Source of the DNA: JACCXE01 sp963718605
Lineage (GTDB): Bacteria > Actinomycetota > Acidimicrobiia > Acidimicrobiales > JACCXE01
DNA: 64,000 bases
Reading direction: 5' to 3'
Assembly: GCA_963718605.1 (NCBI GenBank)
Contig: OY970363.1
Coordinates: forward strand, 1,116,001 to 1,180,000
The notes below the pieces were generated by a model. It had not been told where the DNA came from. It was given only the letters and a program-made list of their open reading frames with translations, and searched no databases. This document shows, one piece after another, positions 42,012 to 51,017 of this stretch; position 1 is the stretch's first letter; every line of letters begins with the position of its first letter. The position numbers were made by a program, and so were the translations under genes.

Positions 42012-44948
42012 ATGCGACGACGTCGGCACGTCCTATTGGCCGCAGTGGCTGCGCTACTGCTCTCGACGGTGGTGGCGGCAATCGGCCAAGTTCCGCCGTC
42101 GCTCACCCTGAACCCCACCCACGGCCTTGTCGGTTCGTCGGTGACCGCCACGGGCGCCGGCTTCTCGCCTGCCGGGACCGCGACGCTGTACATGGACGAA
42201 GCGGTGGCCGCGAACCAGCTCACGACCGCGACGATCAGCGACAGCGGCGCGTTCTCCAAGAGCTTCGTCGTGCCGAACAAGTCCGTCGGGAGCCACACGG
42301 TGATCGCGTGCAAGGGCGGTCGAGCAGGGGCGTGCGTGGAGCAAGCCACCGCCACCTTCACGATCAACGCGCCACCCGCGACAACCACGACGACCGCGAC
42401 GACAACGCCGACGCCAGGAGGCACCACAACCTCGCCGCCGCGCGCGACCACCACGACGCACAAGGGCATCACCAACCCGACCACGACCAACCCGGGCGAC
42501 CCGCCGGCGCCGTCGAGCACGTTCCCACTTGGCGTGGCGACAACGACGACGCAACTCGGTCTGGCCGGCAACACCGACCAGCCCGACATCGAAGTCGGCG
42601 CGGTCGAGATGACGCAGGGCGTGCAGAACCTGAAGAACAGCATGCCGCTCGTCGCGGATAGGCGGACGTGGGCGCGGGTTTACCCCGAGTCGGACAATGG
42701 GCCGCTGTTCGAGTGGCCGAACATCGACGGCGCGATGCAACTCAAGACCGGCAACAAGACCACGGTGATATATCCCGAGAACGGTCCGATCTCAACGCAT
42801 GGCAGCGTTGACCGCACCAACCTCGACCACACCCTCAACTTCATCATCCCGAAGGCGCATACGGCCGAAGGCAACACGACCTTCCGCGTGTTGGTGTGGG
42901 CGGTCAGTCCGTCCTCGATCAAGAACGAAACGAACCCCGACAACAACGACAAGTCGCTAAGTCTCCACTTCTGGAAGGGCGAGAATCCGTTTCTCTACGT
43001 CGCCGCGCTCGACCCGTCTGCCAACCCCGGCGACGAGCCCAGTCCAACGGTGATGAGCACAGTGCAGGAGTGGATGGGCGACGGCTTGCTCGACCTCCAC
43101 CCGATCGCTAACCCCGGCTTTCTCGTGTTCGAAGACGCCGTCGTGCCCGGAGACGAGGCGGAAGTGAAGGGGATTTGGGATCTGTCAGTGAGGCGAACCG
43201 AACCGTTGGAACGCCTCCAGTGGCTGCACCTGCTGCTCGGCTTTTCAGACGACATGAGGATGGCCGGAGTCTTCAACGAGACGCTGGACGGGGGCGGGTA
43301 TTCGGGTTGGTCGATCCCGTCGACGTTCTCCTTCTGGACGATGAAGTCGACACGCGCGGTGGCGCACGAACTCGGTCATGATCGTGGCCTCGGTCACGTC
43401 GGGTGCAAGGACACCAAACCGGTTGACGGTATCCCCGACGAAGTAATCGGTGGCGGCCTCGACACGTCGTACCCATTCGCGTTCCCCAATTGCAGGTTCG
43501 CTCCCCTCGACAAGCGCGGCTTCTACGGTTTCACGACCTATCGCGACAAGCCGTACGTCTATAGCAATGACCCGACGTCACCGAATGCGGGCTGGCCGCA
43601 AATGAGCTACATGAGCCCCGGGTGGAGTGACCCATATCACTACTGCAAGTTGGAGCTGGCGTACGGCGTGCCGTGCAACGCCAAGGCGATGGGCATTGGC
43701 GGGATTGGCAGTGGCTTCGGACCGAAGGCGGACTGCAAGCCGAAGAACGACGGCGGTATCAAATTGCAGCTCTGTGTCGGCACGCCGGCCCAACCGGAGT
43801 ATCTCGTTCCGGAGGACCCGATCAACGTGTTGCAGATCTCGGGCGGACTCGACATGGTGCACGGCACCGGCACAATCAAGCAGACCGCGGTCGGTGACTT
43901 CAGCCAGCCACTTTCCGGGGCCAAGAAGGGCAAGCTCAAGTACCCGAACCTCGTATTGAAGTCGGCCTCGACTTCGCAGTACGCGATCGCGTTATTCGAC
44001 GCCAACGACAAGGTGCTGGCGCGCGTTCCGGTGAGGACGGAGGGCTCCGGCCACGGCAACCAGCAGAACGCAGACCTCGAGCACTCCGGCTACTTCGAGA
44101 CCGTGCCCATGACGCAGGGCGTCAAGAAGATGAAGCTGGAAGGACCTGGGCACAAGGAGCTCGCAGCGCGGACCGCAAGCGCGAACTCGCCGAAGGTCGC
44201 GATCACCGCGCCCACCGCGGGTGCGAGCGTCGGGCGCGAGTTCACTATCTCGTGGTCAGCCACCGACGCAGACGGCGACGCGTTGACGTCGCACGTGCAA
44301 TGGACACGCGACAACGGCGCTACGTGGCAAGCCGTCGGTACCGGTTTGACCGGTACGTCGGTCAACGTGACCGACAAGTTGGCGTTACCGGGCGGCAAGG
44401 TGCGCGTACGCGTGTGGGTCAGCGACGGGTTCAACACCGCGTCGGCAACGTCGAAACCATTCAACGTGGCCGAAGCGAAGCCGCACATGACCATCAGCGG
44501 GCCCGGCGCGACCGTGCCGCGATATGCGCTGACCCGTCTTGGTGCAAGTCCGTTCGATCCCGAGGACGGACGACTGACGAACGTCGTTTGGTCGTCGTCG
44601 GTCGACGGGCCGATCGGACGAGGCACGGTGCTCGAGACCCGCTCGCTGTCGCTCGGTGATCACGTCGTCACCGCAACGGCCAGTGACAAGGACGGCAACA
44701 AGGTCAGCGGAACGACATCGTTCACCGTTATCGACGACGGGCGCACCGCGCCTCGCGTCGCCGGTGCTGTGCCTGAGGCCGAACGGCTGCTGGCACAGAA
44801 CGCCTCGGCGACGAAGGATGACGACGTCGACGATGACGACAGCAACAACGAACTGCTCTACGGCGGCGTCGCCGCGGTCGCGGTGGCAATAGCCGCCGCG
44901 GGCGGCAGCGTTTGGCGTCGTCGTCGACGAAGCCGGGTAGAGGCCTAG
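42012..44948 (+). CDS. Secreted, membrane-anchored zinc metalloprotease-like protein (copy 2)
   Basis: 978 residues, same order as copy 1: signal peptide ('LLAAVAALLLSTVVAAIG'), IPT-like module ('LTLNPTHGLVGSSVTATGAG'), Thr-rich linker ending near residue 165, catalytic region from 'DIEVGAVEMTQGVQNLKNSM', zinc site 'HELGHDRGLGHV' (H452, E453, H456, H462), the 'GCKDTKPVDGIPDEV' segment, Ig/PKD-like domains, an acidic Asp-rich stretch, a membrane helix ('YGGVAAVAVAIAAAGGSVW') and a RRRRR-type tail. All three His ligands and the Glu are kept in both copies, so both may be active. Substrates are unknown. Confidence 0.88.
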   Translation: MRRRRHVLLAAVAALLLSTVVAAIGQVPPSLTLNPTHGLVGSSVTATGAGFSPAGTATLYMDEAVAANQLTTATISDSGAFSKSFVVPNKSVGSHTVIACKGGRAGACVEQATATFTINAPPATTTTTATTTPTPGGTTTSPPRATTTTHKGITNPTTTNPGDPPAPSSTFPLGVATTTTQLGLAGNTDQPDIEVGAVEMTQGVQNLKNSMPLVADRRTWARVYPESDNGPLFEWPNIDGAMQLKTGNKTTVIYPENGPISTHGSVDRTNLDHTLNFIIPKAHTAEGNTTFRVLVWAVSPSSIKNETNPDNNDKSLSLHFWKGENPFLYVAALDPSANPGDEPSPTVMSTVQEWMGDGLLDLHPIANPGFLVFEDAVVPGDEAEVKGIWDLSVRRTEPLERLQWLHLLLGFSDDMRMAGVFNETLDGGGYSGWSIPSTFSFWTMKSTRAVAHELGHDRGLGHVGCKDTKPVDGIPDEVIGGGLDTSYPFAFPNCRFAPLDKRGFYGFTTYRDKPYVYSNDPTSPNAGWPQMSYMSPGWSDPYHYCKLELAYGVPCNAKAMGIGGIGSGFGPKADCKPKNDGGIKLQLCVGTPAQPEYLVPEDPINVLQISGGLDMVHGTGTIKQTAVGDFSQPLSGAKKGKLKYPNLVLKSASTSQYAIALFDANDKVLARVPVRTEGSGHGNQQNADLEHSGYFETVPMTQGVKKMKLEGPGHKELAARTASANSPKVAITAPTAGASVGREFTISWSATDADGDALTSHVQWTRDNGATWQAVGTGLTGTSVNVTDKLALPGGKVRVRVWVSDGFNTASATSKPFNVAEAKPHMTISGPGATVPRYALTRLGASPFDPEDGRLTNVVWSSSVDGPIGRGTVLETRSLSLGDHVVTATASDKDGNKVSGTTSFTVIDDGRTAPRVAGAVPEAERLLAQNASATKDDDVDDDDSNNELLYGGVAAVAVAIAAAGGSVWRRRRRSRVEA

Positions 44949-44987
44949 CCGCGTCGAGCGCGGGGCGGTTACCGCTCAGTGCTCGGT

Positions 44988-44993
44988 TAGGTT
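44988..44993 (+). promoter_or_regulatory. -10 box of a leaderless promoter (alpha/beta hydrolase)
   Basis: TAGGTT lies six bases before ATG 45000. The same hexamer and spacing precede the VOC gene at 21929. Confidence 0.5.
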
Positions 44994-44999
44994 CGGGCC

Positions 45000-45827
45000 A
45001 TGACGTCCACGATCCCCTCGGCAGCGGCAAAATCACCCGCCAAACCCGGGCTCGGCCGGCTCGCCCTCGAACAGCGCATCCCGTTCGAGATCGGCGCGTT
45101 TGCCGCCGCCTCTCCCCTGCTCCGCACGCTGGGCCGCGGTGACAAGCATCCGGTCCTGGTGCTGCCCGGCTTCTCGGCGTCGGACATGTCCACCGTGCCG
45201 CTGCGCGGCGTGATCCGCAGCCAGGGCTACTGGGTGCACGCGTGGGGCTTGGGTCGCAACATCGGGCCGACTCCCGAGATCATCACGGGGCTGGTCGAGC
45301 GCCTGCAGTTGCTAAGCGAACGCCACGAGGCGAAGGTCAGCGTGATTGGCTGGAGCCTCGGCGGGATGTACGCGCGTGCGATGGCTCGAATGTTTCCCGA
45401 CTACGTGCGTCAAGTGATCACGCTCGGTAGCCCCTACCGATTGCGCGACGCGCAGTCCACGCCCGTCGGCCGCATGTACCGGCGTTACGCCAACCAGCAC
45501 ATGCCCGTGGCCGACGTGATGCCGCCCGAGCACGAACTGCCACCGCTGACCATGCCCGCGACGTCGATCTACACGCGTACCGACGGCATCGTGCACTGGT
45601 CGGGTTGCATCGACGAGGAAGGGCCGCTGCGCGAAAACATCGAAGTGCGCAGCTCGCACGTAGGCCTGGGCGTGAACCCCGCGGCGATCATCGCGATCAG
45701 CGACCGGCTCGGCCAGGCCGAGGGCGAGTGGAAGCCGTTCAAGCCCAACGCGCTCGTGCGCGGCCTGTTCCCCAAGCCGGTGTGGTGGACCCCGCGTGTC
45801 TTAGAGAGCACCGCCAGCGGCGAGTAG
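45000..45827 (+). CDS. Alpha/beta-hydrolase, lipase/acyltransferase-like
   Basis: 275 residues. The fold starts 'HPVLVLPGFSASDMSTVPLR', the nucleophile elbow is 'VIGWSLGGMYARAMAR' (S119), and 'VITLGSPYRL' follows. The probable acid is in 'SIYTRTDGIVHW' and the catalytic His in 'RSSHVGLGVNP'. The oxyanion HG motif is replaced by 'PGF'. It has no signal peptide. It lies tail to tail with the WS/DGAT gene (27-base overlap) in a lipid-storage locus, which suggests a role in acyl-ester turnover (inference). Confidence 0.88.
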   Translation: MTSTIPSAAAKSPAKPGLGRLALEQRIPFEIGAFAAASPLLRTLGRGDKHPVLVLPGFSASDMSTVPLRGVIRSQGYWVHAWGLGRNIGPTPEIITGLVERLQLLSERHEAKVSVIGWSLGGMYARAMARMFPDYVRQVITLGSPYRLRDAQSTPVGRMYRRYANQHMPVADVMPPEHELPPLTMPATSIYTRTDGIVHWSGCIDEEGPLRENIEVRSSHVGLGVNPAAIIAISDRLGQAEGEWKPFKPNALVRGLFPKPVWWTPRVLESTASGE

Positions 45828-47324
45828 CTCGTTGAACGAGTCCTCGATGTTGCGGCGCAAACCCGCGGGGTCGGCGACGGCGACCGGGTCGCACAGCAAG
45901 CCCATGTCGAGCGAACCGTTGTTGCTGATGGTCGTGATGTTCGCGGCGGTGCCGGCGACCGGCCCGAGCGGGATAAGTGCGAGCACCTTTGCGCCAGCCA
46001 TGTAGGTCTGGAACGGCGCGCCGCGCAGGTTCGAGGTGGCGATGTCGATGCTGGCCGCCTGTTGCCGGGCCACCCGGGTGGTCACCGACGTCGGCAACAG
46101 ATTCGCGACACCGGCGATCGTGCTCATCGCGCCGCGACCGCTGACCGCGTTCTTGCGCTCCTGCATCAGGTCGAGCAGCTGCGTGAAGCGCTCCTCGGGC
46201 GACAACGACGCGCCGCCCGGCACTTGCAGCGGGACAGGCGTGAACGAGTTGCCGCCCATCGCCTTGTCGGTGCGGGTGCTGACCACGAAGGTCATGTTGA
46301 TCGCCTCGACCGGTGTGTCGCGCTCGGCGTGATACGCCAGCGCGCCCATCGCCGCGCCAGCGACGAAGAAGTCGTTCACCGATCCGCCCATGGCCTTGGC
46401 CGCGCGTTTCGCGTCGTCGAGGTTCACGTGGATCACCTCGAGGCGACGCTTGCGCGAACGCTTGGTCCACAACGGCGCCTGCGCTTTCACGCTGCGGCCG
46501 CCCGACGCCGTGTTGATGGTGGAGCGCACCGAATCCGCCGCGCCGGTGACCATGCCCGCGATCTTCGACGGGTTGGTCACGATGCCGGCGGCGTCGCCCA
46601 CCGCGCGCGAGACGATGCCGCCTTGGCGACGCAGCGTGTGGCGCAAAGTCAGCGTGGCCGTGTCGAGAATCGAGTCGCTCATGTCGGCGCCCGCCTCGAT
46701 GAGCTCGCCCTGCTCGGCGGCGACGGCGTCGGCGAAGATCTGATCGAGGTCGACTTCGGGCGGCGCCGGCGCGTCGGCCTCTAGATCGGTGTACACCTCG
46801 GCCATGCGCAGCGCGCCGACACCGTCAGCCACCGCGTGGTGCTGCTTGGTGAACAGCGCACCCTTGCCGCCTTCGACGCCTTCGATCGCGTAGAACATCC
46901 ACAACGGACGCGTCCGGTCGAACGGCTCTTCGTGCAACCGCGTGATGAGGTCGTAAAGCTGGCGCAGCGACCCCGGCGCGGGCAGCGCAATGCGACGCAG
47001 GTGATAGTCAAGGTCGAACTCGGGATCCGTCGCCCAGATCGGTGGCGCCAGACGGCCGAGGCCGGGCACGATCCGCTCGCGCAGCCGCGGCACGCGCGAC
47101 AGGCCATAGCGAATCTTCTTCACCATGAGGTCGAAGTCGACAGGACGGTCGAGGATCGTGAGCGCGGACCCGTTCGGATTCATCCACGGGTCCTTCTCGA
47201 TGTTCCACATCAACGCTTCCTGGTCCGACATGCGCCGCTCGAAGCTCAGCTCGCGCTGGCGGTCCATCACGGGTTTTTTCGGTGCTGCCTTCGGCCTCGC
47301 TGCCGCCTTCTTCTTCTCTGCCAC
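45801..47324 (-). CDS. Wax ester synthase/diacylglycerol acyltransferase (WS/DGAT)
   Basis: 507 residues from GTG 47324, two bases after the stop of the HAD-PlsC gene. A Lys/Ala/Pro-rich start is followed by 'RRMSDQEALMWNIEKDPW'. The catalytic HHxxxDG motif is intact: 'KQHHAVADGVGALR' (H162, H163, D167, G168). 'PLWMFYAIEGV' and the C-terminal 'SNLRGAPFQTYMAGAKVLAL' and 'NNGSLDMGLLCDP' blocks are family-typical. The enzyme transfers acyl-CoA to diacylglycerol or fatty alcohols to make storage lipids. It is cotranscribed with the acyltransferase upstream, which could supply phosphatidate. Confidence 0.95.
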   Translation of the reverse strand: MAEKKKAAARPKAAPKKPVMDRQRELSFERRMSDQEALMWNIEKDPWMNPNGSALTILDRPVDFDLMVKKIRYGLSRVPRLRERIVPGLGRLAPPIWATDPEFDLDYHLRRIALPAPGSLRQLYDLITRLHEEPFDRTRPLWMFYAIEGVEGGKGALFTKQHHAVADGVGALRMAEVYTDLEADAPAPPEVDLDQIFADAVAAEQGELIEAGADMSDSILDTATLTLRHTLRRQGGIVSRAVGDAAGIVTNPSKIAGMVTGAADSVRSTINTASGGRSVKAQAPLWTKRSRKRRLEVIHVNLDDAKRAAKAMGGSVNDFFVAGAAMGALAYHAERDTPVEAINMTFVVSTRTDKAMGGNSFTPVPLQVPGGASLSPEERFTQLLDLMQERKNAVSGRGAMSTIAGVANLLPTSVTTRVARQQAASIDIATSNLRGAPFQTYMAGAKVLALIPLGPVAGTAANITTISNNGSLDMGLLCDPVAVADPAGLRRNIEDSFNELLAAGGAL

Positions 47325-47326
47325 GA

Positions 47327-48769
47327 TCAGTCCGATCCGGTATCAGTGCCAGGGCGACGGTCGACTTCGGCGTGCGGGTCGCCCCTGTAGCCAGCGGGAA
47401 ACGTCTTACCCAGTTCTTCGTCGGTGGGTACGTACGCCTTGCGGGCCTCGGCCGGCAACAACGCCGTGATCTTTTTCATGATGGCGGCCGACGCGTCGTC
47501 GAGATCGGGAGCGGTCACCTTGAAGGGCTTGCCGATCGTGATCGTGACCACCGGCTTTGTCTGCCCCGGCAACGCAATGTGAGGCACGCGCTCGCTACGC
47601 GGCCACACCTTCTCGGTACCCCACAACGCCACCGGCACTACGGGCACGCCGGTCAGTTGCGCCAAACGCGCCGCGCCCCAACGCGCCTTGAGCACCGGGT
47701 CGAAGAACGCCGGACCACGCGGGATGGTGCCTTGCGGCGCCATGGCGATGACGTCGCCGCCGCGCAACGCGTCGGCCGCCTTCTCGAGCGGCTCGTCGCT
47801 GCCGGTGCCGCGGTCCACGCGGATGCCGCCCATCGCCTTGGCCATCGTGCCGACGACGGGCACGTCGAACACTTCCTTCTTGCCCAGGAACCGTCCGTTG
47901 CGGCCCGACTTGCTGATCACGTAACCGACCGCGGTCGAGTCGTAGTAGCTGCGGTGATTGAAGGCGAGGATCGCGCCGCCGGTCGCGGGAATGTTCTCCA
48001 AACCGTTGATGACGATCGTGGCCGACGGGTCAAGGGCTTGGAGTTGACCGAGCGGACGGATCCACTCCTGCATCTCGCGCCCGACGATCTTGGCCACGCC
48101 CTCGGGCTTGTCGAGATGACGGACCTTCCACCGCCGCATGCGGGCGATCACCGCGAGCGCGACGTCGGGGTTCACGGCCACGGGGTTGCCGACGTCGCCC
48201 AGCAGACCGGCGTCGAAGCGGCTGTCGGAATAGAAGTAGCTCGCGCCGAGATCGATGTTGTTGGCCTGCGCCCACGCCCGCACCGCGTCGCGCTTCGAAC
48301 CACCGAGCAACCGGTCCCCCTCGAGTTCGCCGGTGTAGGTCGCGCCGTCGTCCGCCACGGCCCAGCGCGTCGCGATCACATGATCGAAACCGAGCCGGTT
48401 GGCCAAGGCCTGCACGGTCGCCTGGTCCGAACCGGTGGCCAACGCGAGTTCGCATCCTTCGGCGCGATGGTCTTCCAGCAACGGATAGACGAAGGGCTGC
48501 ACTTGGTCGACGAGTTCGTCGGCGATCTTCTCCGCGATCGCGGCGATCTCGTCCACGCGCCAACCGGCCTTCGCACTCGAGCGCCCGCGGGCCAGCCGCA
48601 TCGCGATGCCTGACTCGCCGAACAGTTCGTAGGACGTCTGGAACAGGCCCTCGGCCGGGAAGTCGCGCGACACCAGTCCGGCCTCTTTGAGGTGACGGTG
48701 TATGACGGGCGTCGACGACCCGCGTAACACGGTGCGGTCGAGGTCGAAGATCGCGGCAGGCTTGGGCAC
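47327..48769 (-). CDS. HAD-phosphatase / 1-acylglycerol-3-phosphate acyltransferase (PlsC) fusion
   Basis: 480 residues from GTG 48769 (GTG 48778 is an alternative). The HAD domain begins 'AAIFDLDRTVLRGSS' (D9, D11) and contains 'LALATGSDQATVQALANRLG' and 'YSDSRFDAGLLG'. The acyltransferase domain has 'NHRSYYDSTAVG' (HxxxxD) and 'APQGTIPRG', where the usual PEGTR is PQGT. The same fusion is known from mycobacterial PlsC (Rv2483c type). It would acylate lysophosphatidate and perhaps dephosphorylate a lipid phosphate. Operon with WS/DGAT; divergent from a second plsC 52 bases away. Confidence 0.93.
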   Translation of the reverse strand: MPKPAAIFDLDRTVLRGSSTPVIHRHLKEAGLVSRDFPAEGLFQTSYELFGESGIAMRLARGRSSAKAGWRVDEIAAIAEKIADELVDQVQPFVYPLLEDHRAEGCELALATGSDQATVQALANRLGFDHVIATRWAVADDGATYTGELEGDRLLGGSKRDAVRAWAQANNIDLGASYFYSDSRFDAGLLGDVGNPVAVNPDVALAVIARMRRWKVRHLDKPEGVAKIVGREMQEWIRPLGQLQALDPSATIVINGLENIPATGGAILAFNHRSYYDSTAVGYVISKSGRNGRFLGKKEVFDVPVVGTMAKAMGGIRVDRGTGSDEPLEKAADALRGGDVIAMAPQGTIPRGPAFFDPVLKARWGAARLAQLTGVPVVPVALWGTEKVWPRSERVPHIALPGQTKPVVTITIGKPFKVTAPDLDDASAAIMKKITALLPAEARKAYVPTDEELGKTFPAGYRGDPHAEVDRRPGTDTGSD

Positions 48770-48821
48770 GACCCCCACGGTACGTGGCCCTTCAGGCAAG
48801 TGCCCAGGCCGACCTGCGAAG

Positions 48822-49523
48822 ATGCCGTCCATCGCTGTCCTCAATGAGCCGAATCGAGCGCTGTACGCGCTGGCGCGCGGCGCCACGAGCCTCATATTGC
48901 GTTTCGGCGAAAAGATGACCGTCGAAGGGCTCGAGAACATTCCGGCGACGGGCGCGGCGATCGTGGCCCCGAACCATCTGTCGGTGCACGACTCGACCGT
49001 GCTGCTCGGCGTGCTGCCGCGCATGGTGCGTTTCATCGGTAAGGCCGAGTACGTCGAAGACTGGACGACGCGCTTCGCGTTCCTCGCGCTTGGCAACATC
49101 CCCGTTGACCGCGGCGATTCCGACTCGGGCAAGGCCGCGCTCGACGCCGCCGCCGCGGTGCTCGAAGCCGGCGACATGTTCGGCGTGTTCCCCGAGGGCA
49201 CGCGCAGCCTCGACGGTCTGCTGCACCGCGGCAAGACCGGCGCGGCGCGACTGTCGCTGCGGACCGGCGCGCCGATCATCCCGGTGGGTCTCATCGGCAC
49301 CGACGAGATGCAAAAGCCGACGGACCCGATCACCGTCATGCGCATGGGCAAGCAGGTCACGATCCGCTTCGGCGAACCGATCTCGCCCGACCGGTATTTG
49401 GCCCGCGCCGATCACGCCACCGCGCCGCGCCAAATGACCGACGACTTGATGTACGAGATCAGCCAGCTCTCCGGGCAGACCTACGTTGACGAATACATGA
49501 AGCGACCCGGCGAGGTCGCTTAG
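48822..49523 (+). CDS. 1-acyl-sn-glycerol-3-phosphate acyltransferase (PlsC family)
   Basis: 233 residues from ATG 48822; the 40-residue in-frame upstream extension is antisense to the HAD-PlsC start and is discarded. Motif I is 'NHLSVHDSTVLLG' (N51, H52, D57), motif III 'GVFPEGTRSLDG' (123-128) and motif IV 'IIPVGLIG'. The enzyme makes phosphatidate from lysophosphatidate and acyl-CoA or acyl-ACP at the membrane. Divergent from the fusion protein above and convergent with an acyl-CoA synthetase gene three bases away. Confidence 0.95.
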   Translation: MPSIAVLNEPNRALYALARGATSLILRFGEKMTVEGLENIPATGAAIVAPNHLSVHDSTVLLGVLPRMVRFIGKAEYVEDWTTRFAFLALGNIPVDRGDSDSGKAALDAAAAVLEAGDMFGVFPEGTRSLDGLLHRGKTGAARLSLRTGAPIIPVGLIGTDEMQKPTDPITVMRMGKQVTIRFGEPISPDRYLARADHATAPRQMTDDLMYEISQLSGQTYVDEYMKRPGEVA

Positions 49524-49526
49524 TAA

Positions 49527-50969
49527 TTACGCAGTGCGTCCGAGCAGGCGGCGGACGGCCTTGCCGGACTCGGTGAGGGGCAGTTCGTCGTGCAGGTAGA
49601 TGCGGGTCGGCACCTTGTAGCGCGACAGCTGGGCGCGGCAGTGGTCGAGCAGATCGGACTCGGTCACGCCTGACCCGGCCACCGGCACAACGTGCGCGAT
49701 CACGACCTCGCGGTCGTCCAGCGCGTCGCCAACGACAACCGACGTGCCGACGTCGGGGTGCACCGACAATGCGAGTTCGACCTCGGCCGGCGACACGTTG
49801 AAGCCGCTGATGTTGATCACGTCCTTCTTGCGATCGACGATCTCGAGCAGGCCGTCGTCGTCGATCACGCCGATGTCGCCCGTGCGGAACCAACCGTCTT
49901 TCGTCACGTCGAGCAGCGATCCGTCCAGATGGGCGCGCGCCACCGACGGACCGCGCACCCACACCTCGCCGAAGTCGCCGAGTAGCGCGTCGGCGTCGTC
50001 GTCGAGGATGCGGATTTCGGTATCGCCCAGCGGACGGCCGACCGTGCCCGGGTGCGGTGACGTCGGGTCGTCATGACAGATCGTGCCCGCGGTCTCGGTC
50101 AGTCCGAAGCCACCGGCCAGCGTGATGCCAAGCGACTCGCGCACCGTGTCGAACAACACCGGCGGCAGGCCCGCGGCCGCGTACGTCGCGCGGCTCACGG
50201 TGCTGAACAGCTCCGGGTTGCCGACCGCGGCCAGGCCCTTCCACATCAGCGACACCGCGGAGATCGTGGTGACGCGATAGCGCGCGATGACCTCGCACAC
50301 TTCGGCCGCGTCGAACCCCTCGTGCAACACGACCTTGCCACCGGCCCGCAACACCGTGCCGACGACGCTGTTCAGTCCGAACACGTGCGCCAACGGCAGA
50401 CCGGCGAACGCGATCGCGGTGTGATCGAGGCCGGAGCCCGGGCTGGCGATCAGACCGGTGCTGGTCGCCGCGAGATTGCCGTAGGTGAGTACCACGGGCT
50501 GGGGCAGGCCGGACACGCCGCTCGTGTAGAGCACGACCGCGGGGCCGTCGGCGTGGCCGCGGGCTACGACGGGCTCGCCGCGCAGCACCTCGGTGTCGCT
50601 GGCCGACGAGCCAACGGGGCGAAACGCGTCGATGCCTGCGGGAAGCTGCGGATACGTCGACGAGCCGATGAGCACGAGCGCGGGGTCGATCTCGTCGAAG
50701 CGGCGCTGCATTTCCGCCGCCGGGGATTGCGGGCTCACCATCACCGGCAACATGCCGGCCTCCTGCGCGCCGAAGTAGGCCACGACGCCGTCAATACATG
50801 ACGTGGCGGCGACCGCGACGCGCGTCCCGTCGGCCAGGCCGCGGGCTCGCAACGCCCACGCGGTGCGCAGCACCCGGTCGGTCAGTTCGGCGTAGGTGAG
50901 CCGTTCGTCGCCGTCCACGAGTGCGGTGGCGGTGGCGTGACCGCCGAGGCGGGAGGCGAGTTCGAACAT
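49527..50969 (-). CDS. AMP-binding acyl-CoA synthetase-like protein
   Basis: 480 residues. ANL-superfamily motifs are in order: 'VVLYTSGVSGLPQPVVLTYG' (A3), 'GGFGLTETAG' (A5), 'GWFRTGDIGVIDDDG' (A7), 'DRKKDVINISGFNVSPAEVE' (A8) and the catalytic lysine of A10 in 'LTESGKAVRRLL'. The family activates a carboxylate with ATP and passes it to CoA. The protein is shorter than most FadD enzymes (~500-550). It probably supplies acyl-CoA for the neighbouring acyltransferases (inference). On the minus strand TAGCCT lies eight bases before the ATG. Confidence 0.93.
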   Translation of the reverse strand: MFELASRLGGHATATALVDGDERLTYAELTDRVLRTAWALRARGLADGTRVAVAATSCIDGVVAYFGAQEAGMLPVMVSPQSPAAEMQRRFDEIDPALVLIGSSTYPQLPAGIDAFRPVGSSASDTEVLRGEPVVARGHADGPAVVLYTSGVSGLPQPVVLTYGNLAATSTGLIASPGSGLDHTAIAFAGLPLAHVFGLNSVVGTVLRAGGKVVLHEGFDAAEVCEVIARYRVTTISAVSLMWKGLAAVGNPELFSTVSRATYAAAGLPPVLFDTVRESLGITLAGGFGLTETAGTICHDDPTSPHPGTVGRPLGDTEIRILDDDADALLGDFGEVWVRGPSVARAHLDGSLLDVTKDGWFRTGDIGVIDDDGLLEIVDRKKDVINISGFNVSPAEVELALSVHPDVGTSVVVGDALDDREVVIAHVVPVAGSGVTESDLLDHCRAQLSRYKVPTRIYLHDELPLTESGKAVRRLLGRTA

Positions 50970-51017
50970 CGACTCACAGGCTAGGCGGAGGGCGGCCCAT
51001 CCACCCGCCCCGGGGAG

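Larger units (their letters stand above)
39000..44948 (+). repeat. Tandem gene duplication, two ~3 kb metalloprotease copies
   Basis: The genes at 39000-42002 and 42012-44948 encode proteins with the same domain order, near-identical blocks ('NKTTVIYPENGPIST', 'YVYSNDPTSPNA' versus 'FVYSNDPTSPNA', 'WPQMSY', 'DDGRxAPRVAGAVP'). They are nine bases apart and share the TAGCGT start context. The Thr-rich linkers and acidic tails have diverged most. Confidence 0.92.
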
